The position numbers were made by a program, and so were the translations under genes. A stretch of 64,000 bases of DNA, from positions 23,708 to 87,707 of the forward strand of contig JAWSUV010000001.1 in NCBI GenBank assembly GCA_033549305.1, read 5' to 3'. The first letter of the stretch is position 1; every line of letters starts with the position of its first letter. Below, piece after piece: positions 17,538-25,255 of the stretch. Below the pieces are notes generated by a model, which saw nothing but the letters and a program-made list of their open reading frames with translations, made no database searches and had not been told where the DNA came from. This DNA is from Anoxynatronum sp033549305. Its GTDB lineage: Bacteria > Bacillota > Clostridia > Peptostreptococcales > Tindalliaceae.

Positions 17538-18539
17538 TTAAAAAAATGTCAGGATGTCTTTGTAGGTAATCACGATCATCAGCAGCATCAACAACGTAAT
17601 GCCAATCATATGCACCATGGCTTCTTTCTCAGGATCCACTGGTTTCCCCCGCAGGGCCTCCAGTAAAAGAAAAATGATACGGCTGCCGTCCAGTGCAGGT
17701 ATGGGCAGCAAATTCATAATCCCCAGATTAATACTGATAAGGCCGGCAAGGCCAACCACATCCATCCAGCCCGATCGGCTGGCCTGACCCACCAAACTGA
17801 TTATCCCCACTGGTCCGGCAACGTCTGAAGTATCAGCCTGCCCGCGGACTAACTGCTGCAGAAATCGCATGATTTCAGTGAAAATCATTTTCGACTGCTG
17901 GTAACTGTTCCGAGCTGCAGTCATCACTGATTTTTCTGTACCGGGTATAATCCCGATGAGAGGTCTGCCAGTTTCTTCGTCAATGCGCGGCATCACTGTC
18001 TTCTGGTTTATTTCGCCGTTTCGTTGATAGAGAACCTCAATCGGCCGGCCTTCGGAAGCGGCAATCATTCCCACCAGTTCTTCCCAGCTGCCAATCAGTT
18101 GGCCGTCAATTTCCAGCACTTTGTCACTGGGAAGAAAGCCAGCCTGAGCAGCAGGCGAATTCGGTATCACTTCACCAATCACCGTTGAAGGAGTTCCCAG
18201 GGAAAAGAAAATCAGGAAGAAACAAAGAAAGCCCAGGATAAAATTCATCAGCGGCCCGGCAAAAATGACACTAATTCTCGCTTTTACCGATTTTTGGCTA
18301 AAACTGTCATTCGCTTCAGAATTTTCATCCTCACCTTCCATTCTCACAAATCCCCCGATGGGGAATGCTCTGATAGAATACCGGGTTTCCCTCCGTGTTA
18401 AATGAAGCACCTTCGGACCCATGCCAATGGCAAATTCATGCACACGGATTCCCACCATTTTTGCAACACTGAAGTGACCCAGTTCATGGAAAAAAACAAG
18501 CAGTCCAAAGACAAATATCGCTACAAGAGCAGTCGTCAT
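17538..18539 (-). CDS. rseP: Site-2 intramembrane zinc protease RseP/RasP
   Basis: The protein is 333 residues. The HELGH zinc motif lies at residues 18-22 in the first membrane segment. One PDZ domain lies at about 115-200, and the NLLPIPALDG motif in a later membrane segment supplies the third metal ligand. It cleaves anti-sigma factors and remnant signal peptides in the membrane. AAGGAAGG lies before the ATG. It sits between dxr and ispG, the normal neighbourhood. Confidence 0.96.
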   Translation of the reverse strand: MTTALVAIFVFGLLVFFHELGHFSVAKMVGIRVHEFAIGMGPKVLHLTRRETRYSIRAFPIGGFVRMEGEDENSEANDSFSQKSVKARISVIFAGPLMNFILGFLCFFLIFFSLGTPSTVIGEVIPNSPAAQAGFLPSDKVLEIDGQLIGSWEELVGMIAASEGRPIEVLYQRNGEINQKTVMPRIDEETGRPLIGIIPGTEKSVMTAARNSYQQSKMIFTEIMRFLQQLVRGQADTSDVAGPVGIISLVGQASRSGWMDVVGLAGLISINLGIMNLLPIPALDGSRIIFLLLEALRGKPVDPEKEAMVHMIGITLLMLLMIVITYKDILTFF

Positions 18540-18552
18540 GTTTACACCTTCC

Positions 18553-19698
18553 TTAGTTAAAAGACCTTAAGGTTGATTTCACCCAGGCTTCCACTTCCAT
18601 TAATTCTTCCAGTTCACTGTATTCTGAAGCATTGTGCTGCAGCATGATTGATTCGATTAACTCTGGTATTTCATAGAAAGCAATCTGTTCATTCAGAAAT
18701 GCTTCTACCAGTATATCATTGGCTGCATTCAATACACAAGGCATGGTTTTTCCAATCTTAAGTGCCTCCATGGCCAGCCGGAGGCAAGGAAATTTGTCCA
18801 TATTCGGTTTTTCGAATGTGAGGGTTCCAATTTGCTCCAGCATCAGTGACGGGAGATGATTGGGAACTCGATCCGGCCATGACAGTGCATACTGAATGGG
18901 TATCCTCATATCCGGCAAACCCATTTGAGCCATCACGGAAGTATCGCAAAACTCAATCATGGAATGAATAATGCTTTGGGGATGAATAAGGACATGAATC
19001 TGCTCAGGTTTCAATCCAAAGAGCCAGGCTGCCTCGATCACTTCTAACCCCTTGTTCATCATCGTCGCTGAATCGATGGTTATTTTCCGCCCCATAGACC
19101 AATTCGGATGATTCAGCGCCTCTTTGACACCGACGTTCCTCAGGGCTGCCCGTGACCATTCGCGAAAGGGTCCGCCGGATGCTGTGAGAATAATTCGTTT
19201 TACAGATTGTATCTTTTCACCGTTGAGGCATTGAAAAATGGCCGAATGTTCACTGTCAACCGGAATCAGGTGCGCCTGATGGTGTCTAGCCGATGCCATT
19301 ACCAGTTCACCCCCGGCCACCAAGGATTCTTTGTTGGCCAAGGCCACATCCTTCCCATTTTCAAGCGCCCGGCACGTAGGAATCAATCCCCGGCTTCCGA
19401 CAAGTGCATTAAGGACGATCTGTGTTTCAGGATGTGTGACCGCATATTCAATCCCCGTCATTCCATGCAGTACTTTCGTATGCGAAGAAATCCGCTTCTG
19501 AAGTCGAGCAGCATCTTCTTTTCTCTCCATCACTGCGATCTCCGGCATAAATTCCCCGATTTGCGCTTCCAATAAATCAATGTTTCTGCCGGCTGACAGT
19601 ACTGTCACGCAGAATCGTTCCGGATGCATCCGCATGATATCGAGTGTCTGTGTTCCAATGGAACCTGTGGATCCAAGTAATGCTACATTTTTCTTCAC
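18553..19698 (-). CDS. dxr: 1-deoxy-D-xylulose 5-phosphate reductoisomerase
   Basis: The protein is 381 residues. The NADPH-binding loop is ALLGSTGSIGTQTLD near the N-terminus, and the catalytic segments VDSEHSAIFQC and NHPNWSMG are present. It converts DXP to MEP, the first committed step of non-mevalonate isoprenoid synthesis. The start is GTG with GAGGTG 5 bases upstream; the ATG two bases earlier is out of frame. Confidence 0.97.
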   Translation of the reverse strand: MKKNVALLGSTGSIGTQTLDIMRMHPERFCVTVLSAGRNIDLLEAQIGEFMPEIAVMERKEDAARLQKRISSHTKVLHGMTGIEYAVTHPETQIVLNALVGSRGLIPTCRALENGKDVALANKESLVAGGELVMASARHHQAHLIPVDSEHSAIFQCLNGEKIQSVKRIILTASGGPFREWSRAALRNVGVKEALNHPNWSMGRKITIDSATMMNKGLEVIEAAWLFGLKPEQIHVLIHPQSIIHSMIEFCDTSVMAQMGLPDMRIPIQYALSWPDRVPNHLPSLMLEQIGTLTFEKPNMDKFPCLRLAMEALKIGKTMPCVLNAANDILVEAFLNEQIAFYEIPELIESIMLQHNASEYSELEELMEVEAWVKSTLRSFN

Positions 19699-19739
19699 AT
19701 GGACACCTCATCTGTTTAATATATACCCCGATACAATTA

Positions 19740-20528
19740 TCATCTTAACAGCCAATGCACCAGAAATAAGTAAACAACAGGGGTCGTAAACAAAATGCTG
19801 TCAAACCGGTCCAGTACGCCTCCGTGCCCGGGAAAAAGGCGCCCAAAATCCTTGATCCCCACCGTTCGCTTGATCAAAGAAGCTGCCAAGTCGCCCAGCT
19901 GCGAAAAAACAGCGCCAATCAATCCCAGTATTATCAGGGCTGTTAGATGCTCCGGCATGAAAAGCAGTGCAAAAATAAGCGATCCAAGGATGCTGCCGGC
20001 TATCCCGCCAATGGCTCCTTCAATGGTTTTTTTGGGGCTGATGGAAGGACACAGCTTATGGCGGCCGATGCCGCATCCAATTAAGTAAGCACCGGAGTCA
20101 CAGGACCAGGAAATAATGAAGACCAGCCAGACCGCGTGAGATAACGCCAGTTGCTCAATGAAGGCAAGGGGAATCAACAGTAACGTGACATAGGTAAATC
20201 CAAACCAGGTGATCATCATATCTTCAAATCGATGTCGATGGTGTGTCATCACCCAGTAAATCAAGAAAGCCATCAACACCAGCGGCAGGATTGTGTCAAG
20301 AGAGCTGGTCCCATCCGCCGCTATCAGCACCCCATAAACTGACAGTGTACCGGCATACCCAACCCAGGGGACCGGTTGATAAGTGCATCCACTGACACTG
20401 GTATAAAATTCATGCAGACCGATCAAGGTGACGATCAACAATGACACCGTCAAGAGCCTGCCGCCTTGTAATAACACAAAAAAAAGGATTGGAAGTCCTA
20501 ATACTGTTGTTAAGATGCGTTTGCCCAC
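19740..20528 (-). CDS. cdsA: Phosphatidate cytidylyltransferase
   Basis: The protein is 262 residues with about eight hydrophobic membrane segments. It ends with the family signature SLIKRTVGIKDFG...PGHGGVLDRFDS (about 215-245). It makes CDP-diacylglycerol from phosphatidic acid and CTP at the membrane. The start is GTG with AAGGGGGC 6 bases upstream. It is 12 bp downstream of uppS. Confidence 0.96.
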   Translation of the reverse strand: MGKRILTTVLGLPILFFVLLQGGRLLTVSLLIVTLIGLHEFYTSVSGCTYQPVPWVGYAGTLSVYGVLIAADGTSSLDTILPLVLMAFLIYWVMTHHRHRFEDMMITWFGFTYVTLLLIPLAFIEQLALSHAVWLVFIISWSCDSGAYLIGCGIGRHKLCPSISPKKTIEGAIGGIAGSILGSLIFALLFMPEHLTALIILGLIGAVFSQLGDLAASLIKRTVGIKDFGRLFPGHGGVLDRFDSILFTTPVVYLFLVHWLLR

Positions 20529-20540
20529 TTTTTTGCCCCC

Positions 20541-21290
20541 TTAGGAGAGTCCACCATATCTACGCTGCCTTTTCTGATAGTCCCGGATGGCTTCGATGAG
20601 ATGTTCACCACGGAAATCGGGCCAGAGAATATTCGTGAAGTAGAGTTCAGTGTATGCAATCTGCCAGAGCAGGAAGTTGCTGATGCGTTTCTCGCCACTT
20701 GTTCGAATAAGTAGATCAGGATCAGGCATGTTGCGGGTATCCAGGAATGACTGAACCCATTCTTCGTTAACCTGATCCTGTCGAAAAGCGGGATGTTGAG
20801 ACTCCTTGATCATTTCCGTTACTGCCCGGGTTATTTCATTTCTTGCTCCGTAATTCAGCGCGATATTCATGATCAGTCCCTGATTGTGGCACGTTTTCTT
20901 TTTCGCGTGAATGATTTCTTTGCGCACCTGATCAGAGAATCCGGACAAATCACCGATTGTCTGGATGACAACTCCCTGGCTGTTAAGTTCATCGATTTCC
21001 TTCTTCAAATATTCTACCAGAAGTTTCATGAGGAACGATACCTCATCGGCAGGTCTTTTCCAGTTTTCCGTCGAAAAAGCATAGAGCGTCATCATGGATA
21101 TTTTCAGATCGGAGGCTGTGCGAATTACATCCCGGATGGCCTCCACACCCTGCTGGTGTCCGGCACTGCGGGGCAACTTGTGTTTTTTCGCCCAGCGTCC
21201 ATTACCATCCATGATGATGGCAACATGCCGGGGAATGTTTGCGTCTATCAGCAAGTCTTCTTCTCGTTTGTCTTTTACCCATATACTCAT
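20541..21290 (-). CDS. uppS: Undecaprenyl diphosphate synthase
   Basis: The protein is 249 residues. IIMDGNGRWAKK (about 25-36) carries the catalytic aspartate, and the C-terminal DLLIRTSGEKRISNFLLWQ block is intact. It builds the C55 lipid carrier for peptidoglycan synthesis from IPP and FPP. ATG 21290 has GAGGTG 6 bases upstream; an ATG three codons earlier lies against that site. Confidence 0.97.
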   Translation of the reverse strand: MSIWVKDKREEDLLIDANIPRHVAIIMDGNGRWAKKHKLPRSAGHQQGVEAIRDVIRTASDLKISMMTLYAFSTENWKRPADEVSFLMKLLVEYLKKEIDELNSQGVVIQTIGDLSGFSDQVRKEIIHAKKKTCHNQGLIMNIALNYGARNEITRAVTEMIKESQHPAFRQDQVNEEWVQSFLDTRNMPDPDLLIRTSGEKRISNFLLWQIAYTELYFTNILWPDFRGEHLIEAIRDYQKRQRRYGGLS

Positions 21291-21311
21291 AAAATGCACC
21301 TCAACAATCAG

Positions 21312-21334
21312 AAGCCCCCTTGTGCAGGGGGCTT
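21312..21334 (-). repeat. GC-rich 9-bp hairpin before uppS
   Basis: AAGCCCCCT and AGGGGGCTT are perfect inverted repeats with a 5-base loop. The hairpin begins at the stop codon of the 62-residue gene and ends about 15 bases before the uppS ribosome-binding site. Only a weak T-run follows (TTCTGATTGTT), so partial termination or processing is more likely than full termination. Confidence 0.65.
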
Positions 21335-21521
21335 AAAAATAGGCAATCAATAATTCGGTCATTGTCTCGTCGCTGAGGCAGCGTTGTCGGATCACTCTGG
21401 CAACACCCTTCGTTTTCATGCCTGCGGCAGTAAGATCCTTCACTTCGTAAACAATCCCATATTCATCGAGGCGCCTCATCCCCTCTGATAAAACCAGGCC
21501 AAGGACATCCGGTGAATTCAA
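21333..21521 (-). CDS. Small uncharacterised protein between frr and uppS
   Basis: The protein is 62 residues and not recognised as a named family. It has an N-terminal helix-like part (SEGMRRLDEYG), a central charged part, then RVIRQRCLSDETMTELLIAYF with alternating hydrophobics that looks like a beta hairpin. The start is TTG, supported by a perfect GGAGGT lying in the last codons of frr with an 8-base spacing. Translation is therefore probably coupled to frr. The good ribosome-binding site and the clean fit between frr and uppS argue that it is a real gene. Confidence 0.65.
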   Translation of the reverse strand: MNSPDVLGLVLSEGMRRLDEYGIVYEVKDLTAAGMKTKGVARVIRQRCLSDETMTELLIAYF

Positions 21522-21524
21522 TGA

Positions 21525-22085
21525 CTAAACCTCCAAAATATCTTTATCTTTGATTTCAACCATTTCGTCAATCTTTTTGATGTATTTATCAGTCAATTTT
21601 TGAATCTCATCCTGTGCCTGCTTCAAGTCATCTTCTGTCAGTTCGCCTGCTTTTTCCATCTTTTTCAAGTCATCGTTTCCGCTGCGCCGTTCATTGCGGA
21701 TGGCCACACGACCTTCTTCAGCCTTTGCTCTAACCACTTTCGTCAAGTCCCGCCGACGTTCTTCTGTCAACTGCGGAATCGCTAAACGGATAATTTTCCC
21801 GTCATTGGAAGGATTAATGCCTAGATCTGATTTTTGGATAGCTTTCTCAATCTCCTTCAAGATGGATGGATCAAATGGCTGGATGGTAATCAGCCGTGGC
21901 TCAGGTGCAGCTACCGTAGCGATTTGCCTCAGAGGCATGGGAGAACCATAATACTCAACAGAAATTCTGTCAAGCATTGCAGGATTTGCCCGACCGGCTC
22001 GGATGCTGTTAAACTCTTCCTGTACAACAGAAACCGTCTTTTTCATTTTTTCTTCGATCGTCCTATGGACTTCCAACTGCATCAT
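21525..22085 (-). CDS. frr: Ribosome recycling factor
   Basis: The protein is 186 residues, the standard length, with the RRF features FNSIRAGRANPAMLDRI (about 25-41), SNDGKIIRLAIPQLTEERR and a long C-terminal helix. With EF-G it splits the post-termination ribosome. AAGGGGGC lies before tandem ATGs; either may be used. It is 14 bp after pyrH in the rpsB-tsf-pyrH-frr cluster. Confidence 0.98.
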   Translation of the reverse strand: MMQLEVHRTIEEKMKKTVSVVQEEFNSIRAGRANPAMLDRISVEYYGSPMPLRQIATVAAPEPRLITIQPFDPSILKEIEKAIQKSDLGINPSNDGKIIRLAIPQLTEERRRDLTKVVRAKAEEGRVAIRNERRSGNDDLKKMEKAGELTEDDLKQAQDEIQKLTDKYIKKIDEMVEIKDKDILEV

Positions 22086-22099
22086 TTTTGCCCCCTTTG

Positions 22100-22810
22100 T
22101 TAACTGTGAATGTAAGTGCCAATGGCTTTCCCCAATACCACATTTTTGATGTTTTCAGGGTTGTCCAGCCCAAACACTTTAATGGGAATTTGATTGTCCA
22201 TGCACAGGGAAGTAGCCGTGGAATCCATGATTTTTAGACCCATGTTCAGGATGTCAATATAGCTGAGGTCTAATAACTTGCTCGCATCTTCGTTTTCATT
22301 AGGATCTTTATCATAAACAGCGTCCACTTTTTTTGCCAGTAAAATCACTTCTGCTTCGATTTCAGCAGCGCGCAGGGCAGCGGTCGTATCCGTCGAAAAA
22401 TATGGGTTGCCTGTTCCAGCCGCAAAGATCACGACACGGTTTTTTTCCAAGTGCCTGACAGCTCTCCTCCGGATATAAGGTTCAGCAATCTGTCTCATTT
22501 CAATCGCTGTCTGAACCCGGGTAACCACTTCGATATTTTCCAGCGCATCCTGCAATGCCAGACTGTTTATCACAGTCGCCATCATCCCCATGTAATCCGC
22601 TGTTGTGCGGTCCATATTCGTACCGCTTCTGCCACGCCAAAAATTTCCGCCGCCGACAACGATCGCCACCTGAACACCCATATCAACCACTTCTTTAATT
22701 TGCAGGGCTATTTTTTGTATGGTTCCTGTATCCAGCCCGAAACCCCGCTCTCCTGCCAATGCTTCTCCACTGAGTTTAAGCAGGATCCGCTTATACAAAG
22801 GTTTATCCAT
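22100..22810 (-). CDS. pyrH: Uridylate kinase
   Basis: The protein is 236 residues. It has the amino-acid-kinase fold with KLSGEALAGERGFG at the N-terminus, VVGGGNFWRGR near residue 55 and YDKDPNENEDA near 160. It phosphorylates UMP to UDP and is typically activated by GTP and inhibited by UTP. It is separated from tsf by a 93-bp gap that holds a strong hairpin flanked by direct repeats. Confidence 0.97.
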   Translation of the reverse strand: MDKPLYKRILLKLSGEALAGERGFGLDTGTIQKIALQIKEVVDMGVQVAIVVGGGNFWRGRSGTNMDRTTADYMGMMATVINSLALQDALENIEVVTRVQTAIEMRQIAEPYIRRRAVRHLEKNRVVIFAAGTGNPYFSTDTTAALRAAEIEAEVILLAKKVDAVYDKDPNENEDASKLLDLSYIDILNMGLKIMDSTATSLCMDNQIPIKVFGLDNPENIKNVVLGKAIGTYIHS

Positions 22811-22861
22811 AAACTGACTCTCCTGTCCATGAGATTGTCTGGTGCCTGTTCGTCAGACTTC

Positions 22862-22900
22862 CATAGTGAATGAGAACACCAATGTGTTCTCATAGTGAAT
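22862..22900 (-). repeat. Hairpin with flanking direct repeats between tsf and pyrH
   Basis: ATGAGAACAC and GTGTTCTCAT (22870-22893) form a perfect 10-bp stem with a 4-base loop. A 10-bp direct repeat CATAGTGAAT (22862-22871 and 22891-22900) borders it. There is no long T-run on the minus strand. It lies shortly after the tsf stop codon and may be a weak terminator or an mRNA 3'-end-stabilising hairpin. Confidence 0.65.
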
Positions 22901-22903
22901 CAA

Positions 22904-23548
22904 TTACTGGATTTGTTTGGCAACTTCCTCGGCAAAATTCTCAGATTTCTTTTCAATCCCTTCACCAACTTCATAACGGGCAAAACGTCGAATGCTGATG
23001 TTTTCTCCTATTTTCGCAATCTTATCGGTCAGCAGCTGGCGAACAGTCATATCAGGATCTTTAACAAAGTCCTGTTCCAGCAGGCAGACATCTTTAAAGT
23101 ATTTCTCGATACGGCCTTCTACCATTTTATCGACAATCTTTTCTGGTTTTCCTTCATTCAGCGCCTGTTTACGCAAAATTTCTTTTTCTTTTACTATCAT
23201 ATCCTGAGGGACGTCATCTCGGCTGACAAATTGAGGATTTGAAGCAGCAATTTGCATAGCGACATCTTTAACGAAAGTTCTAAATTCCTCATTTTTGGCA
23301 ACAAAATCTGTTTCCGAGTTTACTTCAACCAACACGCCAATCCGTCCGCCATGAATGTATGCTTCAACAATCCCTTCGGCTGCAATGCGTCCAGCTTTTT
23401 TAGCAACAGCAGCCAGTCCTTTTTCCCGAAGAATTTCAATGGCTTTTTCAATATTCCCATCAACGTCAGTCAATGCCTTTTTGCAGTCCAGCATACCCGC
23501 ACCTGTTTTTTCTCTTAGTTCCTTAACCATTCCCGCCGTAATATTCAT
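22904..23548 (-). CDS. tsf: Elongation factor Ts
   Basis: The protein is 214 residues, within the clostridial range. The N-terminal UBA-like module (VKELREKTGAGMLDCKKAL) is followed by the core with VEVNSETDFVAKN (about 75-87). It exchanges GDP for GTP on EF-Tu. ATG 23548 is selected because GGAGG is 8 bases upstream; an ATG at 23596 would add a segment with no family match. It follows rpsB. Confidence 0.97.
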   Translation of the reverse strand: MNITAGMVKELREKTGAGMLDCKKALTDVDGNIEKAIEILREKGLAAVAKKAGRIAAEGIVEAYIHGGRIGVLVEVNSETDFVAKNEEFRTFVKDVAMQIAASNPQFVSRDDVPQDMIVKEKEILRKQALNEGKPEKIVDKMVEGRIEKYFKDVCLLEQDFVKDPDMTVRQLLTDKIAKIGENISIRRFARYEVGEGIEKKSENFAEEVAKQIQ

Positions 23549-23575
23549 CAATTCGACCTCCATCATATTAATAAA

Positions 23576-23614
23576 GGCAAGGGGTGAAATGATCATCGCA
23601 TTTCCACCCTTACC
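23576..23614 (-). terminator. Large imperfect hairpin between rpsB and tsf (attenuator candidate)
   Basis: On the transcribed strand GGTAAGGG and GAAATG arms pair with CATTTC and CCCTTGCC, about 14 bp with a 2-base internal loop and a 7-base loop. TTTATTAATATG follows, a weak T-run. Partial termination here would lower tsf relative to rpsB expression; that is an inference. Confidence 0.45.
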
Positions 23615-23625
23615 CTGTTGGATTT

Positions 23626-24345
23626 TTATGCTTTTTCTTCAGCGTCCTCAGCATCATCCAGAAAGCTCTGGCTGCCTTCAATGACTGCATTTGCCATGGT
23701 GGCTGTTAGCAGTTTTACCGCGCGGATCGCATCATCGTTACCAGGAATCACATAATCCACTTCATCAGGATCGCAGTTGGTATCCACAATGGCGATTACC
23801 GGAATGCCCAGCGTATGCGCTTCCAGAATGGCAATGCGTTCTTTCCGCGGATCAACCACAAAAAGTGCCTTCGGCATTTCTTTCATATCTTTAATTCCGC
23901 CAAGGAATTTTTCAAGCCTTTCCATCTCATGCCTTAACTGGATAACTTCCTTCTTGGGCAGTACATCAAAAGTGCCGTCTTCATCCATCTTTTCAAGCTT
24001 TCTTAAGCGATCGATACGCAATTTGATGGTTTTGAAGTTAGTCATCATACCGCCCAGCCAACGCTGGTTAACAAAAAACATGCCGCAACGCTTTGCTTCT
24101 TCCTGGATGGACTCCTGCGCCTGCTTCTTGGTGCCGACGAAAAGAATTTTTCCACCATCTTCGACAATCTCTTTAATGGCCTGGTAAGCGGCATCCACTT
24201 TTTTAACCGTCTTTTGCAGGTCGATGATGTAAATGCCATTGCGCTCCGTGAAAATGTACTCTGCCATCTTTGGGTTCCATCTTCTTGTCTGGTGTCCGAA
24301 ATGAACACCTGCCTCCAACAATTGTTTCATTGATACTACACTCAT
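23626..24345 (-). CDS. rpsB: 30S ribosomal protein S2
   Basis: The protein is 239 residues. It has the S2 signatures LLEAGVHFGHQTRRWNPKM (about 9-27) and the later ILEAHTLGIPVIAIVDTNCDP. S2 joins the 30S subunit late at the head-body junction. AGGAGG lies 8 bases before the ATG. It has its own promoter and a long folded leader. Confidence 0.98.
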   Translation of the reverse strand: MSVVSMKQLLEAGVHFGHQTRRWNPKMAEYIFTERNGIYIIDLQKTVKKVDAAYQAIKEIVEDGGKILFVGTKKQAQESIQEEAKRCGMFFVNQRWLGGMMTNFKTIKLRIDRLRKLEKMDEDGTFDVLPKKEVIQLRHEMERLEKFLGGIKDMKEMPKALFVVDPRKERIAILEAHTLGIPVIAIVDTNCDPDEVDYVIPGNDDAIRAVKLLTATMANAVIEGSQSFLDDAEDAEEKA

Positions 24346-24373
24346 TCTATTACCTCCTGTTTTGTTTTTCCTC

Positions 24374-24436
24374 CACTTTCTTCCACTTTATATGACACCT
24401 GCATGAAGCAGGCACCGCCATATAAATCGGAAAGTG
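24374..24436 (-). promoter_or_regulatory. Structured rpsB leader RNA, candidate S2 autoregulatory element
   Basis: Three nested helices stack in the rpsB 5' leader: an outer CACTTTC/GAAAGTG, a middle TTTATATG/CATATAAA (24387-24426) and an apical CCTGC/GCAGG with a 5-base loop. Internal loops are purine and GU rich. S2 is known to repress rpsB-tsf through a leader RNA in gammaproteobacteria. An analogous role here is inferred from fold and position. Confidence 0.6.
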
Positions 24437-24456
24437 TGTGATTTGATACCCATAGT

Positions 24457-24485
24457 ATTTTATCACAGGCTTTGCCTGTAATCAA
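24457..24485 (-). promoter_or_regulatory. Sigma-A promoter of rpsB with palindromic spacer
   Basis: TTGATT (24480-24485), a 17-bp spacer and TAAAAT (24457-24462) lie on the minus strand upstream of the folded leader. The spacer consists almost entirely of a palindrome: ACAGGC, AAA, GCCTGT. This could be a protein-binding site between the promoter elements. Confidence 0.75.
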
Positions 24486-24534
24486 TCAGTTTTTTGAGAC
24501 GTCCAAATTTTAGTGTTTATTATTTCTCATGTTC

Positions 24535-25176
24535 TCAGAAATTTTTCTGATCGCTTAATTCTTCCTGCTTCCTGGATATAAACGCGATAATTTGATCTTG
24601 TTTCTCTTCACAGACATTCTCGAACTGGAGCCCCAGCCGGTAACGTTTCTCTTTTCCGATACGCGTTGTGCGAACAATGCGGGCTGAAACAGAAGCAACA
24701 TCTTCATCAAAGAAAAGCTGGCACTCCGTCCTCTCGTCAAGGTAGAATGGCTGGGGCGATATGGCACTGACCCCGCCGGCACTGATATCTTTGATGATAA
24801 TCTCACAGGATTTTTCACTCACCAAGCTTTTCAGCATGCCTGTCATCTCGCATTTAAAGCGATGGTGCTCTCGCCTCTGTGTTCTTCGCAACTGAGAAAT
24901 AATGGAAATCTGGTATAACGCAGCATTTTCGTCCTGTATTTTCTTCACGAAGGCAACGGTCAAATAATAAATACCCTCATCACGGTAGAACGAGAGATCC
25001 GCTTTTTGACCAATGCGAACAGGATACTCAATGCCACGAATTTCGGGAGCTGATATATAGTAAAATTCGCTGTCCATATTCATTACCTGTGCATGAAAGA
25101 TTCTGGGTCCTTCCGGATTAATGGGGTGATGAATTTGGATATCAACTCTGTCCCCCATTTCCAGCATTAACTCCAT
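24535..25176 (-). CDS. PilZ-domain c-di-GMP-binding protein (YcgR/flagellar brake-like)
   Basis: The protein is 213 residues. The N-terminal half (about 1-95) is a YcgR-N/PilZN beta-barrel-like domain. The C-terminal PilZ domain begins near residue 98 with an arginine-rich RREHHR (RxxxR) and continues with DISAGG (D/NxSxxG), the two motifs that contact cyclic di-GMP. Such proteins slow flagellar rotation or control exopolysaccharide. AGGAGGTG lies before the ATG. It stands alone between codY and rpsB, an interval that holds the flagellar operon in Bacillus subtilis. No symbol is assigned because the target is unknown. Confidence 0.88.
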   Translation of the reverse strand: MELMLEMGDRVDIQIHHPINPEGPRIFHAQVMNMDSEFYYISAPEIRGIEYPVRIGQKADLSFYRDEGIYYLTVAFVKKIQDENAALYQISIISQLRRTQRREHHRFKCEMTGMLKSLVSEKSCEIIIKDISAGGVSAISPQPFYLDERTECQLFFDEDVASVSARIVRTTRIGKEKRYRLGLQFENVCEEKQDQIIAFISRKQEELSDQKNF

Positions 25177-25205
25177 GCTGCCACCTCCTGTATGATGACA
25201 ATGTA

Positions 25206-25235
25206 AAAAGAAGTCATTGATAACGACTTCTTTTA
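25206..25235 (-). terminator. Rho-independent terminator after codY
   Basis: AAAAGAAGTC and GACTTCTTTT form a 10-bp stem with a 9-base loop. On the minus strand the T-rich 3' arm runs into TTTTTAC. It lies 20 bases past the codY stop and before the PilZ gene, and separates the two transcripts. Confidence 0.8.
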
Positions 25236-25255
25236 TATCCTAATTTGGAACGCCC

